Assembly (NCBI RefSeq): GCF_963169125.1
Contig: NC_084802.1
Span: 23,033,107-23,097,106 of the forward strand
From: Humulus lupulus
Lineage: Eukaryota; Streptophyta; Magnoliopsida; Rosales; Cannabaceae
Length of the DNA stretch: 64,000 bases
Direction: 5' to 3'
Part shown: positions 47,201 through 58,184 of the stretch, piece by piece
How positions within the stretch are numbered: position 1 is the first letter of the stretch
Layout of the letters: every line of letters begins with the position of its first letter
Notes under the pieces: generated by a model
Told to the model about the DNA's origin: nothing
Seen by the model: the letters and a program-made list of their open reading frames with translations, nothing else
Databases searched by the model: none
Made by a program: the position numbers and the translations under genes

Positions 47201-47784
47201 TGGCGATGAAGCTGGAGACGGCCCAAATAGAGCTGGAGGGCATCGTTAATCAGTGGGAAGCTGTTAGAGAGGCCCTTTCCAAGGAGGCTGCCCGGGTTAA
47301 AGCTGAGCATGAGGAGGCCGCCCGGGTTCGGGCTCAGCTCAAGGAGGCTTTGTCCAGGAAAGACGTCGAACATAAGAAGTTGGCGGACGACCTAGTGGCA
47401 GAGCTATCTCGTGTTCGTGGTTCGGAGGCTTCGACCAAAGCTCTTCTGGAGGCGGTCGAGGCCCAGCGTCGCTAAGAGTAGAAGAAGGTGGCAAACCTTG
47501 AGTGCCGAAACCAATGTTTGGAGGCCACGGTCCTGCTTGAGATGTAGTGGAGCGAGGAGACTCACCAGAAGAAGGAGCAAGAGTATGAAATTTTTGTGAT
47601 CACTTTCGGCAAGGCCATTTACATGGTCTGGCTCCATGACAAAGACATGAATCTCCTCCTCTATCCGGATCTGGCTACAAAAAGGGCTGAATTCGAAGCC
47701 AAAAAGAAAGCTGATGCGGTGCTCCTAGCTGGGGAACAACAGGATGAGAATGCTTCAGATGCCCCAGATCAAAATGAAGCTTAG
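44241..47784 (+). pseudogene. Antisense accessory gene of element B (PF04195-like plus coiled coil), spliced
   Basis: Lies opposite to gag-pol. Exon 1 (ATG 44241) ends at a splice site CCTCACA|GTAAGT near 44460. Later acceptors and donors are TTCCAG near 44857, CGCGTGG|GTAAGTTG near 45493, GGAAAACAG near 45566, CATCTCAG near 46297, and a clear intron from GCA|GTAAGCC near 47081 to GTTCTAG near 47158. The exon at 44868-45492 contains LPLHDYFVQFLKFVGITPFQ and an APTPIEVLYFY strand, resembling the Pfam 'putative gypsy type transposon' domain (PF04195), with a frameshift near 45385. The exon near 45648-46150 is charged (AEKMKKEQARQAERAE). 46298-46940 is Lys/Ala-rich. 47159-47475 is a heptad coiled coil with a stop at 47473-47475. 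An acidic tail ends at 47784. The function is unknown. Nuclear location is suggested only by basic patches and by reports on accessory genes of Tat-lineage elements. Confidence 0.74.
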
Positions 47785-49267
47785 GAATGAGCCTTTGTAT
47801 TTTAATTAGGGATCTCTTTCTCCTTTTTGGTTTTTGTACCCGTACTATCATTATGGATGCTGATGCGTCCATGACAATTATTTAATTATCTGTATTGTTA
47901 TTATACTGGTTTTTCTCTGCATAATGGTTCCCACTTTGTATTCGTTTATTTTTCCTTCCAAATTCACCAAGTGTTTTATCACTCTGCATGAATATAGGTT
48001 GAATATTGAGTCTTGGTTCCAATGGCCAGGACCATTAGGGGAAATAATGTAGAAGGTATTTAACCTATCCTGAGACCAGCATTCGGGTCTTGACAGCTTG
48101 GACCGTCTTGGACTTAACCAATATAACTTAACAGATTTATCCTGACTTTATGGTTAAGGTTCCAACGGCCTGGACTGTTAGAGATTTTTTAGATATGACT
48201 TAATTAATCAACTTGTTCCGAACCCGAGGTTCAGGTATCAATGACCTGGACCATTAAGGAGTTAATAACTGTCATTTGATTTATTTGTCTTGACTCTGGT
48301 GTTCATGTTCCAATGTTCGTGACCATCAAAGATTATTTTATTAGCTTATTTTGAACCTGAGGTTCAGGTTCCAACGGCCTGGGTCGTTTATAAGACTAAC
48401 TTTAACCAATTTAAAGCTAAGATTCACGTTTCAATGGTTCTGGGCCATTATAAGGAAAACATGAATAACGATTTGGTTATCCGGGACCATGTTAGGTCTG
48501 GACCAATTTTTTAGGAGTTGGGTTTTGTACCCCTTGGACCATATGGGTCCGGGTTAGGATTGGGTTTTGAGCCCTGCATCCTTTTTGTTGGGAGTTTGGT
48601 TTTGAACCCCCTCGGACCATATGGGTCCGGGTTAGGACTGGGCTTTGAGCCTTGCATCCTATTGGGTTTTGAACCCCCCAGATGATGTGGGTCCGGGTAG
48701 GACTGGACTTTTAGCCTTGCATCATTTTTGTTGGGAGTTAGGCTTTGAAACCCCTTTCCCATGGACCATGTGGGTTCGGGTTAGGATTGTGCTTTGATTC
48801 TTGCATCCTATTGGGTTTTGAACCCCCCCGGATGATGTGTGTCCAGGTAGGACTGGGCTTTTAGACTTGCATCCTTTTTGTTGGGAGTTAGGTTTTGAAA
48901 CCCCCCTCCCCCCCTCACCGGACCATGTGGGTACGGGTTAGGACTATGCTTTGAGCCTTGCATCCTATTGGGTTTTGAACCCCCAGTCTATACGAATCTG
49001 GATCTAGACTAAGCCCCGAGCTTTGCATCCTTTTTTATTTTTAATCCTGGACTTTTATAGATGGCGTTACCTCCCAAGTGACCAAATAATGTAGTCTTAG
49101 GTCATTTGTTTGTGTAAAAATTTAAGACGGACGCGAAATTTTTCTTTCCTTAAAACATTTCTTATGGTGTTTTGTATACACCAATTCCATTAAAAACGAA
49201 ATTGCCCTGGGGCGTAGATTGCTAGAAATAAAAAATGTTAGAAAGAAACAGAATTAGATCCTCCTGA
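47785..49267. repeat. Satellite-like tandem repeats in the 3' region of element B
   Basis: Two arrays lie between the end of the antisense gene and the end of integrase. At about 48060-48480 a decayed unit carries AGGTTCCAACGGCCTGGACC-like words. At about 48512-49020 a clearer unit of roughly 75-90 bp carries GGGTTTTGAACCCCC, GGACCATATGGGTCCGGG, TTAGGACTGGGCTTT and AGCCTTGCATCC, about seven times. Alternate units differ (GGATGATGTGGGTCC; TTTTTGTTGGGAGTT spacer), giving a higher-order dimer of about 165-175 bp. An 83-codon minus ORF here is only a translation of the repeat. Confidence 0.85.
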
Positions 49268-50704
49268 CTACTGATAGTACTGGCGGAGGTGTTCCACGTT
49301 CCAGGCCCTTGGGATCTCCATTCCGTTTAGTCACCTTAAGCGATATGTTCCTAGACATACTTCGTTTTGGATTTCATATGGTCCTTCCCAGTTTGGTCCT
49401 AGAACCTCCACTCATGGATTTTGAGATGCAAGGAAGACTTTTCTAAGGACTAGATCGCCAATTTCGAACCTCTGGCTTTTAACTTTAGAGTTAAAGTGCC
49501 TGTCGATCTTTCCCTAATAAATCTTCAGCTACACCTGTGATTCCTCCTGGATCTCTTCAATGAGATCTAGGGATTCATGGAGTAAGGCGTGGTTCCGGAC
49601 GGGATCGTATATGTCCCTTCTGTGAGACGGGACCACCGTTTCTACTGGGATGACTGCTTCACATCCGTACACCATTGAATAGGGAGTATGTCAGGTTGAC
49701 GTTCTTTTTGTGGTCCGGTAGGCCCATAGGACGCGTGGCAACTCTTTTGGCCACTTTCTATTGCAAACTTGTAGCTTTTTCTTTAATGTTCCCTTAAAAA
49801 TCTTCTTCACGACCTCTATTTGCCTATTTGATTGAGGCCTTATGACCGCGGAGAAGCTTTTGATGATGCCATGTCTTTCACAAAAATCAGTGAAGTTGAT
49901 GCTATCAAATTGCTTCCCGTTGTCGGAAACGATTTTGTGAGGGAGGCCATATCGGCACACAATTTTGTTGATGACGAAGTCCAGGGCCTTTTTGGAGGTG
50001 ATGGTACTCATTGGTTCCGCCTCAACTCACTTGGTGTAGTAGTCGACGACTACAATGATGTATTTTACTCCACCCTTCCCGGTTGGGAGGGATCCTACCA
50101 AATCGATTCCCGAAACTGCAAAAGGCCAGGCACTAGTCATCAGGGTTATCTCCATTGGAGGGACTCGTGGAATCTTCACGTACCTTTCGCACTGTTCACA
50201 TTTGCGGATGTAATCAACACAGTCCTTCTTCATCATTGGCCAGTAATATCCTTGCCTTAGGATTTTCTTGGAGAAGTTGAGTCCGGCTGTGTGATCTATG
50301 CAAAAGCCTTCATGCAATTCGTGCATAATTGCACTCATTTCTATCCGAGATACGCATCGAAGATAGGGCATGGACCACCCCCTGCGATAGAGTTTTCCAT
50401 CCATCATGACATATCTGGGAGCCTGGTACTGAAGTTTCTTGGCAACAACCCTATCCGCAGGCAATTCCCCAGTGGTTAAGTGCTGGATGAGAAGACCCAT
50501 CCAGGACGTGGAGTAATCAATGGCGTTGAAAATTGCAGGGGTTTGAATACTGGGCGCGGGTAGATGGTCAATTGGGACCACTCCAGAGAGTTCCGTTTCA
50601 ACATCCGTGCCAATTTTTCCAATGTGTCTGTAAACACATTTTGATCCTTGGGGATTTGGCGGATGAAGTATTTCTTGAAAGATTGGAGTAACTCTTGGGT
50701 TCAT
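49268..50704 (-). pseudogene. Gypsy integrase of element B
   Basis: Domains on the minus strand: an HHCC zinc finger (HELHEGFCIDH, then CEQC), then the DDE core with the first Asp in VSGIDLVGSLP, the second in VSDNGKQFD and the Glu in NRQIEVV. A C-terminal part has RFEIGDLVL, VLGPNWEGPYEI and a last HLRQYYQ before the stop near 49268. An in-frame TGA at about 50024, where the family has Trp (TGG), and further stops after 49691 break the frame. The triad residues themselves are present. Integrase would insert the cDNA in the nucleus. Confidence 0.87.
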
Positions 50705-50988
50705 GCCACGTAGGCGACCATCTTCTCCCTCTTTGTTTGGTACTCCCCCAAAATCTTCCTGAAGACCAGTTGGGAGTCACTGTGGACTTCAATATTTGCT
50801 GCCCCCACCTCTCGGGCCAAGCGTAATCCGGCCAGCAAGGCCTCGTGCTCAGCCTCGTTGTTTGATGCTTCGAACTGGAAGCGTAGGGCACTTTGCAATT
50901 GGTGATCTTGCGAGGTTATCATGATGATCCCGGCCCCGACCCCATTCTCATTGGAAGCTTCATCTACAAAGACCTTCCACAAGGGCAT
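50701..50988 (-). pseudogene. Second RNase H (archaeal-type, RVT_3-like) of element B
   Basis: The 95-codon frame starts with KVFVDEASNENGVGAG and goes on with SNNEAEHEALLAGLRLA and IEVHSDSQLV. The acidic residues D, E and D stand at the expected places. A separate domain of this kind between the retroviral-type RNase H and the integrase is a Tat-lineage trait (family knowledge). It would degrade RNA in the RNA-DNA hybrid during reverse transcription. It continues into the next frame at 50700. Confidence 0.82.
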
Positions 50989-51100
50989 TATGGGGTCGAT
51001 GGGTTCTTCATCTTTGGTTATCCCGGTGCATTATAAGATGAAGTCGGCCAGGGCCTGTCCCTTGATGGAAATTCTGGGGACACAAGAGATGTCAAACTCG

Positions 51101-52354
51101 CTAAGCTCCATGGCTCACTTCAAAAGTCTTCCCGATGGTTCGGGTTTCTGTAGTACTTGTCACAGGGGATGGTTGAAAGTAAGGTCTCAGCTTCCTGGAG
51201 GCTGTCAATAAGCAAAATGTTAGTTTCTCGATTAAGGGATATCGGGACTCCACGCCCAGCAACATCTTGCTTACGTAACAGACCGGGAGCTGGACCTTTC
51301 CCTCTTCTCGCACTAAAGCGGCGCTGATGACGTGTACTGACACTACCAAATACAGGTACAATGGCTCCCCATCCACTGGTTTTGAAAAAATTGGCGCTTG
51401 GGCCATATGTTCCTTCAATTTCTGGAAGGCTTCTTCGCATTCGACCTTCCATTCGAACCTCTAGTTTTTGCGAAGTATGTTGAAGAACGGGATGTACTTG
51501 TTTGTGAACTTCGAGACAAAGTAGCTCAAAGCTATCATTCTTCCTGTCAAGCTTTGAACATCTTTGTGCTTTCGTGGTGATGGCATCTCGATCAATGCTT
51601 TGATCTTGTCCGGGTTGTCTTCTATTCCTTTTGAGCTTACTATGAAGCCCAGAAACTTCCTAGATGCCATGCCAAACTTGCACTTTTCGGGGTTCAACTT
51701 CATCCCATACTCCCGGATAATGGCAAATGCTTCTGCCAGATCATCTGCATGTTGGGCCAAGGTCTTAGACTTGACCAATATGTCATATATATAAACTTCC
51801 ATGTTCCTCCCCAGTTGGTTCTGAAACATCCTGTTGACCAACCTCTGATGTGTGGCCCCAGCAATCTTAAGCCCGAAGGGCATGAGGATGTAGCAGTATA
51901 CACCCTTGTTTGTCATGAAGCTGGTGTGTTCATAGTCTGCTACATGCATTAAAATCTGGTTGTAGCTGGAGTAGGCAACCATGAAGCTCAGGAACTCGTA
52001 CCCTGATGTAGCATCCATCATCTAGTCTATTCGGGGCAGAGGGTAGCAGTCTTTCGGGTAGGCCTTGTTAAGATCCGTGAAGTCGATGCGAGTCCTCCAC
52101 GTTCTGTTTGGCTTCGGTAACAACACTGGATTGGCCAGCCAAATGGGATACAGGGCCTTCCGGATGAAGTTGATCGAGTACAACTTCTCAACTTCTAACT
52201 TAAGGGCCTTTCCCCTCTTCGCCCCTAGGGGCCTCCGCTTCTGCCAGATGGGAGTTGCATTTTCGTCAATGTTTAGGGTGTGACATATGACGTTGTGGTC
52301 AATCCCGGTCATATCTGAATGAGACCAGGGCAGGACATCCAGGTTTTCTTTCAC
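51101..52354 (-). pseudogene. Gypsy reverse transcriptase and RNase H of element B
   Basis: 52354-52022: DMTGIDHNVICHTLNI, LANPVLLPKPN and IDFTDLNKAYPKDCYPLP. An in-frame TAG at about 52021 stands where the family has a coding triplet. 52021-51461: LMPFGLKIAGATHQRL, then YIYDILVKSK in place of the YVDD catalytic box, so one catalytic Asp is lost. After that come NPEKCKFGM and FLGFIVSSKGIE. 51452-51101 in two frames is the RNase H part: KPVDGEPLYLYL, then SAALVREEG and a VSKMLLGVESRYPLIEK segment. The enzyme is dead through the lost Asp, the stop and the frameshift. Confidence 0.87.
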
Positions 52355-52615
52355 CCGGGTGATTATGGCAGCCTTAACCTCCGAGTTCAGGTTTCTCCCA
52401 ACTCATATCACTTTTTTCAGGTTAGTGTCATCAATGCACACCTCCTCCACCTCCTACATGGGTTTTAATGCCTTATCCGCTTCTATTCCCGGATTTAGTT
52501 CATCGTCTTCCCATATCATTTTCCGTGCTGGCCGTGGAGGTGGAACTAAATCCACGTCTTCCTCTTCGATGGGTTCTTCGCGAACCATGAAGATTAGTCA
52601 GGTGGAAACGTGATA

Positions 52616-53443
52616 TTACTTTTGGGCGCTCTTCTGGTCTCCTCGTACAGTTCCCACTCCTCCATTATTACAAGGGAACTTCATGCAGAGGTGGAGGATG
52701 GAGGTGATGGCACCAAAGTCGACTAAAGCGGGATGACCGAATATCATATTGTATGCAGTGGGGTAGTCCACCACTTTGAAAGTGCAATACTTAAACAAGC
52801 CTTAAACCTCGTTCCTCAATGTCCCAGGTAGCTGGATCTTGCCCATCGGGGGCAATGAATCCCCATTGAAGTCATAGATCTGCGTTGGGCAGGAAGCTAG
52901 ATCCACCTCTATTAGGCCAATCGTTGTGAATGCAGGCTTGAATAGGACATTGATGTAGCTCCCGTCATCTACCAACACTCGGGATATCCTTTTGTTAGCG
53001 ATTTGGGCATCAATGACCAAAGGACCGTGATGCGGGAGAATGTTACGGGCATCCTCTTTCGTGAACGTGATGGGTAGGTTCATCACTTTTGGGCGCTGGG
53101 CCGGAGTTTGGACCAAGGCGCACATCTCATGGTCGTGATTGAGCTCACTGAGGTATCTTTTCTGATCGTTCCGAGATGGTCCTCCCAGATGCGGGCCCCC
53201 TGATAAGGTGGCCACGTGGCCATCAAGTCGAGGAGGCACAGTCCTAGGAGGATATGGCATTCCGGGCTCAGGGGCTATCGGGCCTCCAGGGGATTGCACT
53301 ATTGGGGCCCCCTGAGGGGCCCGTGCTCCCGAACATGGAGCGTACCCTCCCTGAGGAGCGTGGTACCATCCTGGTGTACTCGGGGCCAAAGGATGTCCGA
53401 AAGCTGCTGGAAATGTCAGAACCTTTTTGGGATCCTCACCCAT
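52616..53443 (-). pseudogene. Retropepsin-like protease region of element B
   Basis: 53443-52802 begins in a Pro/Gly-rich gag tail (GGPIAPEPGMPYPP). It then has INFTKEDA-like PITFTKEDARNILPHHG and RVLVDDGSYINVLF, where the family's catalytic motif is an Asp followed by Gly/Ser. 52798-52616 continues with VVDYPTAYNMIFGHPAL, the second conserved part of these proteases. An in-frame TAA near 52801 separates the two. The role would be cutting gag-pol into mature proteins. Confidence 0.78.
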
Positions 53444-53674
53444 TGGTGGAGATGCCCCAGTTTGATCAAATTCTCGATCTCATCCTTCAGCTGACGACAC
53501 TCTTCGGTCGTGTAGCCCACGTTCTTATGGTTGGCACACCATTTGCTGGTGTCCCTGGAATTCTTTCCCCATTTAAACATGGGGCTTGGTTTCCCGGGTG
53601 TCCACCAAGTTGGTATACTCCATGTATTGGGGCTCGTACCCCTTCTTCCCCTTCTTTGAGGGCTTGGATCGGTA

Positions 53675-55667
53675 CTAAATTTTGCCCGATCTCTTTCCCC
53701 GGGAGGGGTTTATGCTTGCCTCAGCTGCTTTGACTTGAGGCGGTTGGGCACCGCCGAGAGCGGCACTATACCCGGTGGGTGCCACTCTATTTCCAGAGAA
53801 TGGGGCAGATGGAGCTGGAGCATATCCCATCGAAGTAGGCCCATAGACCGTCGAGGTCATGTATGGCAACCCAAGGTTTCCAGCGGATCCGGAGGCCGCT
53901 GGAGGTGCTGGATAGATATTTGTTGGATATTATGCTCCATATCCAGGAAAAATTTCTGCTATCGACTGGGTTGCTGGCTGCCATCCAAAGGCTTGGATTT
54001 GAGCCTCCTCCCAGTTGATGAAACCTTGTGCCCTCCTGATGAATTCTTCAAGGTTGGCTGCCTTGTTGCGTTGCATGTCATCCCAGAGAGGGGACCTAGC
54101 TCTGATTCTGGACTCAAGAGCTACCAGACGTTGTCTGTCATCCACCTTAGTTTTTTAGGCTTCTTCCGTGAAGCGTTGGATCTAAGCCCTAAGGGTCTCT
54201 ATGGGATGCTGTTTGATGTTGGCCAGCGCGTTGACTTCCATGTCCAGCTTTATGGCAGCCACTAACTATTTACGGAATGCTGACTGCAATCCAGAACAAG
54301 ACTAGATCGATCCCGTCTTAAGTCTTTTCCACCAGTCTTCTGCAGGTCCAGCCAGAGCGATTGAGAAACATAGACACTTGTCGTTGTCACAAACACGAGC
54401 TACAATCATTGGCCAATTGTAGCGGGACAAGAGATCTCTGGGGTCAATGTTCCCGGTATTGGCAGGTATGTCCGGCATCTTGATCCCCTTTGGTATAATG
54501 ATGTCCAGTATATGCTTGGCGCATGGCTCCTTTTCCTCTTCTTCGAAATTGGAACCTGTGCCTTCTTGCTTCCAGATTAGGCGGTTCGTGACCTTTTTAA
54601 TAGTGGTCAGCTGTTCTATGAACTGCCTGGCCATTCCATCATCCAGGGGGACTTTCTCGTTCCTCTTGTCGTTGAGGTTATTCACCAAGTCGCCTTCTCG
54701 GGAGCGAATCTTTTCTTCGCGGGCCCGCTCCTTTTGGGCATTGAAGCCATCACGCAAGTCCACTTGGGAAGTGTCGTCTCCCGAATTGATTGGCTCCGGC
54801 TCTTCTCTGCGTTTGCACCCTCTGTGATCCTTGTTCACAGAGGCTTTGGGATAAAAGCGGCGTTCCTGTTCATCCTGTCTATGGACGTTCCGGGGCTTAG
54901 AACCCTGCGGGCGCTTCCCCTGCACATTGTTCGGATGATTCCGTCCTGGGATGAGATTCATCCATTCTATCCTAGGGAATTTCCCTGGGTGAGCCCTAGT
55001 TTTAGGAATTGGATGAGCTTTCTTTTGGGGGTTTTTTTTCAATGGGATTAGTCATTTTGGCTTTTCCTTTTTCCTGAGCAAGGTTTGACGGGCCGAATCC
55101 AGGATGTGGGGATGGTCCTGGAGGAGGAATAGGGGTAGCGTCGTTGGGTACGCTAGTCCTTACAGGTGGGACAGGCGGCTGCATTCCTGGGGGAGGAACA
55201 TCTGAAGGATTGGCTGCCAATCCTTGTATAGTGATAAAGATCTGAAGAGCCAGAAGGGACTCTTGCATTTGGCGGGTGGCCTCCTGTTGTTCAGCCATCC
55301 TGACTTCTTGATCCAGGACATGTTGTCTCAAACAGACCAACTCTGGATCTGCCTGTTCAGGATCCATATATTTCTTGTGAAGATCAACGAGGTTTTCGAC
55401 CTCGTGATCCTCATACTCCCCTTCATCTTCCTCATAATTGCCTTCGTCATAATCACCCCCATCCCTGAAGTTTTGGGAGTCATCGAGCAGAGGCCTCTGA
55501 TAAGGCGTATCCTCGGGTTGGTACTGAGGAAGTGGTTGATTGGGAAATGGTTCTCCATTGTCTTGTCGTTGGTGAGTAGGATCAAACACGCATATGCTTG
55601 GTGTTGAACATTTCACAGATGATCGAGGTTGAATCAAGCTTTCTTCAACTCTTAATGAAAGCACCAA
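53675..55667 (-). pseudogene. Gypsy gag of element B
   Basis: Frames on the minus strand: 55667-55002 is an N-terminal disordered region with acidic repeats (DEGEYEDHEVENLVD) and Pro/Gly-rich stretches. 55042-54302 carries a basic/acidic linker and the start of the capsid domain (FSIALAGPAEDWWKRL). 54145-53930 is its second half (RQRLVALESRIRA, EEFIRRAQGFINWEEA). 53869-53675 is a Pro/Gly/Ala-rich tail. At least three frameshifts and several stops separate them. No clear CCHC knuckle remains. The first ATG lies just inside the LTR border and overlaps the primer site, so the real start may be further in. Confidence 0.82.
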
Positions 55668-55668
55668 A
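55649..55668 (-). other. Primer binding site candidate of element B
   Basis: The minus strand after the 5' LTR reads TTTTGGTGCTTTCATTAAGAG. TGGTGCTTTCATTxAGAG next to the LTR is common in this gypsy group. I cannot name the tRNA with certainty. Confidence 0.6.
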
Positions 55669-55669
55669 A

Positions 55670-56681
55670 TGTTTATCGAGTTTTTTGGAAACTAGACATA
55701 GATTATGAAATAAGAGCTGAAAAGAAAGGATTGGAGATGAACAATCAAAGTTTTTACGTGGTTGTGGCGTTAATGAGTATTAGTCCATGAGTCACTAGTA
55801 TTAGGCGTTAGAGAGTTTTGACAATGGAGTTTTTCTACAAGTTTTGCAGAGTTTTTGCTTACAAGAGAAATTTCTTGGGATCCCTGCTACAATGCACAAC
55901 TGGTCCATTTTATAGGTAGTCAAGCATCATGGGCCGGACTAATCCGGGCCCAATAGAGATGTAATTACAGTTTGCTCACAAATGGAGCCATAATACAAAG
56001 AAAGTAACATAATTAGATGTTGTGTAATCTGGGCCCATTGGGCTGGCATAGGCGTGGCCAAGCCTTACAGCTACCCATTGTACGTTAGCACAGACTGGTC
56101 TGCGTGGGCTTCTAAGGGGATCCTGGGGACAGGATCTGTCAGAATAGTGGCAGTACTGGTTCTTAGGAACAATGTATGTCCCGTGCGTACCCTATTCTGT
56201 AAGTTAATTGGGGAGACCCACTGCCGAATTTCTCGGGGATATGTCAGCGTCAGGGAATGCCAGGCTTGCCTTATCCGAACGTCTCGTCCGGGTTTGTTTA
56301 CTAATATCCCAGTTCGTTTACCGGGGTTCTAGTTTGTTCACCAAGACCCAGGTTCATTTGTCAAGGTAGATATCGTGATGGAGGACTCTCCCTGGATTCG
56401 TGGTAGGGTCCGTCTCCGAGGAATAGTTAGTCTACCATCTTAATAAGTATCCCGGGGGATGTAGGTTGGTGATGGCCAGGAAGGTAACTTGGCTTGCAGT
56501 GCTATCCCAGTCCATTTACGAAACTCGTGCCCATCGAACCTTATTGGGCCCGATTCCATTTGGGTCATCAGTATTTCTTCCTTCCTTGTTCATTGGGCTC
56601 AGGATAAGCCCGGACCTTTCCTGAGGGTCCACGAATCCATTTGATCATGCCACGTGTCATGGGTAGAAAATAGGGATAACA
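55670..56681 (-). repeat. 5' LTR of element B (1012 bp)
   Basis: TGTTTATCGAG to GGGATAACA in plus coordinates. It matches 39961-40975 with scattered substitutions and small indels. The TATA box TATAAATxGACC on the minus strand is at about 55914. Confidence 0.92.
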
Positions 56682-56686
56682 CTAGG

Positions 56687-56728
56687 AGAGATTATGATCA
56701 AATTTAGGCAGCAACATTTATAAGATTA
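56687..56728 (-). other. Possible remnant of the minus-strand Copia right of element B
   Basis: Because CTAGG flanks element B on both sides, these 42 bases should continue the Copia interrupted at 39960. They can be read without a stop in that frame, but too little is left to recognise. Confidence 0.4.
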
Positions 56729-57368
56729 TGTTTCCCTAAATTTTGGCATGATGACGTGGCAAGTTAAAGAGGGACACCAACAACACGTAACTAGCTATTA
56801 GTGAAGGACTGGTCGACCGCCGACCAGATTGTCAAGAAAGAAATTAAGCTGCTCGATAGGTGCATGAATATGCTAAGCAGCAAGAAAAGGAGGTATACCA
56901 AAGAATACGACCAAAGTTGCTCGTAGGACTGAGGCAAGCGCTCAGAAACAATTATAAGTTAGATATTCAAGAGATATTTGACTATTTTAAATGTAAATAT
57001 CATTATCTATGTTATTATTTTTGCTATGCTTGTAATGTCAATTGAACATGGCCCATAGGCCCATATGTACATCCATGAGTCTATAATTAGGACTCATAGG
57101 ATTCATTTAGGACACACACAATATTTTGTATTCAGAGAGAAATAGTGAGTTTATACACAAAACTTGTATCTATCTTTGAGACTTGTGAAACTCAATGAAC
57201 CCTTGTTCGTTGATCGCAGGTTTTTGGGGTTTTGCATCAATAAAACACTAAGTGGGTGTAGGTTATTACCAATCTCTGGGGCCGAACCACTATAACTTCC
57301 TTGTGTCGTTTACATTCTTGCATTCAGCTCTATAATTCTTATCATTTTTTGTGATCTGTGTCGTTGAC
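56729..57368 (+). repeat. 5' LTR of gypsy element C, 3'-truncated
   Basis: Starts TGTTTCCCTAAATTTTGG. It contains GACTGGTCGACCGCCGACC and, near 57275, CTGGGGCCGAACCACTATAA, the U5 motif shared with 3847-4446 and 5514-6272. It stops at about 57368 (CGTTGACT), before the GGTCAACA end. Integrase coding sequence follows at once, so a deletion removed the LTR end, primer site, gag, PR and RT. Confidence 0.78.
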
Positions 57369-58184
57369 TAAATCGAGGGCTCCGCGGAGATCATGCGTGG
57401 GGCAAAGTTTGCCAAAGAAGATTCTCCGACAACGACATTTCTGGCCTACTAAGATTCTATGGAATTTGTTAAGAAGTGTGATAAGTGCCAAATATTCTCC
57501 AAGATACCTCAAGCCTCCCCAAATGAACTTAAATAGATGCAAAGCTTGTGGCCATTCGTAGTTTGGGGAATAGATCTAATCGTATCTTTGCCTATAGGAA
57601 AAAGGAATGTCAAGTACGCAATAGTAGACTACTTCATGAAGTGGGCAGAAGTTGAGCCGCTCGCAACAATTTCGACCAAGAACGTGCTAGACTTCGCTGT
57701 CAAAAACATTCTATGCCGGTATGGATTGCCAAAAAATATCATATCAAATAATGATACACAATTTGACAACGGCATGTTTACCGATTTCTGCGAACACTAT
57801 GGCATAACCAAGAGTTTTTCATCAGTTGCCCATCCACAAGCCAACAGACAGGTAGAAGCTTTAAACAAAATTCTGAAGGGCACGCTGAAGAAAAAGCAAA
57901 TGGAGCATGGCCAGGACAATTACCCAAAGTACTCTGTTCGTATAGAACAACACAACGAACAGCAACAAGCCATATGAAATTTTCTTTAGTATATGGGTAT
58001 GAGGCCATGTTACCAGTTGAGCTAGATCCACCCTTGCATAGAAGGATAACATATGACCAGAATACTATTAACCAGTTATTAATGGAGTGTTTGGACTTGG
58101 TTAATGAAAGGCGCGAACAAGCCCAACTAAGAGTTGTAGCTTACCAGTAAAAGGTCTCTCAAAATTTTAATTCTAAAGTACGCG

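Larger units (their letters stand above)
39961..56681 (-). mobile_element. Ty3/gypsy element B (Tat-like), nearly full length, TSD CTAGG
   Basis: LTRs 39961-40975 (3' side) and 55670-56681 (5' side) are flanked by CTAGG at 39956-39960 and 56682-56686. On the minus strand the order is gag, PR, RT, RNase H, second RNase H, IN. Then follow a tandem-repeat region and a 3' region with a gene on the plus strand. Without the 2667-bp solo LTR nested at 41567 its length is about 14.05 kb. The domain order with two RNase H domains and an extra antisense gene fits the Tat lineage (family knowledge). Stops and frameshifts in every ORF show it is inactive. Confidence 0.9.

Noticed and set aside
48511..48762. 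83-codon repetitive ORF (GSKPNPNPDPYGPRG)
   Set aside because: Direct translation of the satellite-like units; no start context and no family.
48512..49020. CRISPR-like array
   Set aside because: Units are adjacent tandem repeats without unique spacers, in a plant retrotransposon.
49832..50260. 142-codon plus-strand ORF
   Set aside because: It lies opposite the element B integrase core, where the minus strand shows HHCC and DDE motifs.
53254..54265. Plus-strand ORFs of 159 and 176 codons
   Set aside because: Antisense shadows of gag and protease of element B; no known motif.
55224..55607. 127-codon plus-strand ORF with hydrophobic stretches
   Set aside because: It is the complement of the acidic gag N-terminus; the hydrophobic look arises from the complementary codons.
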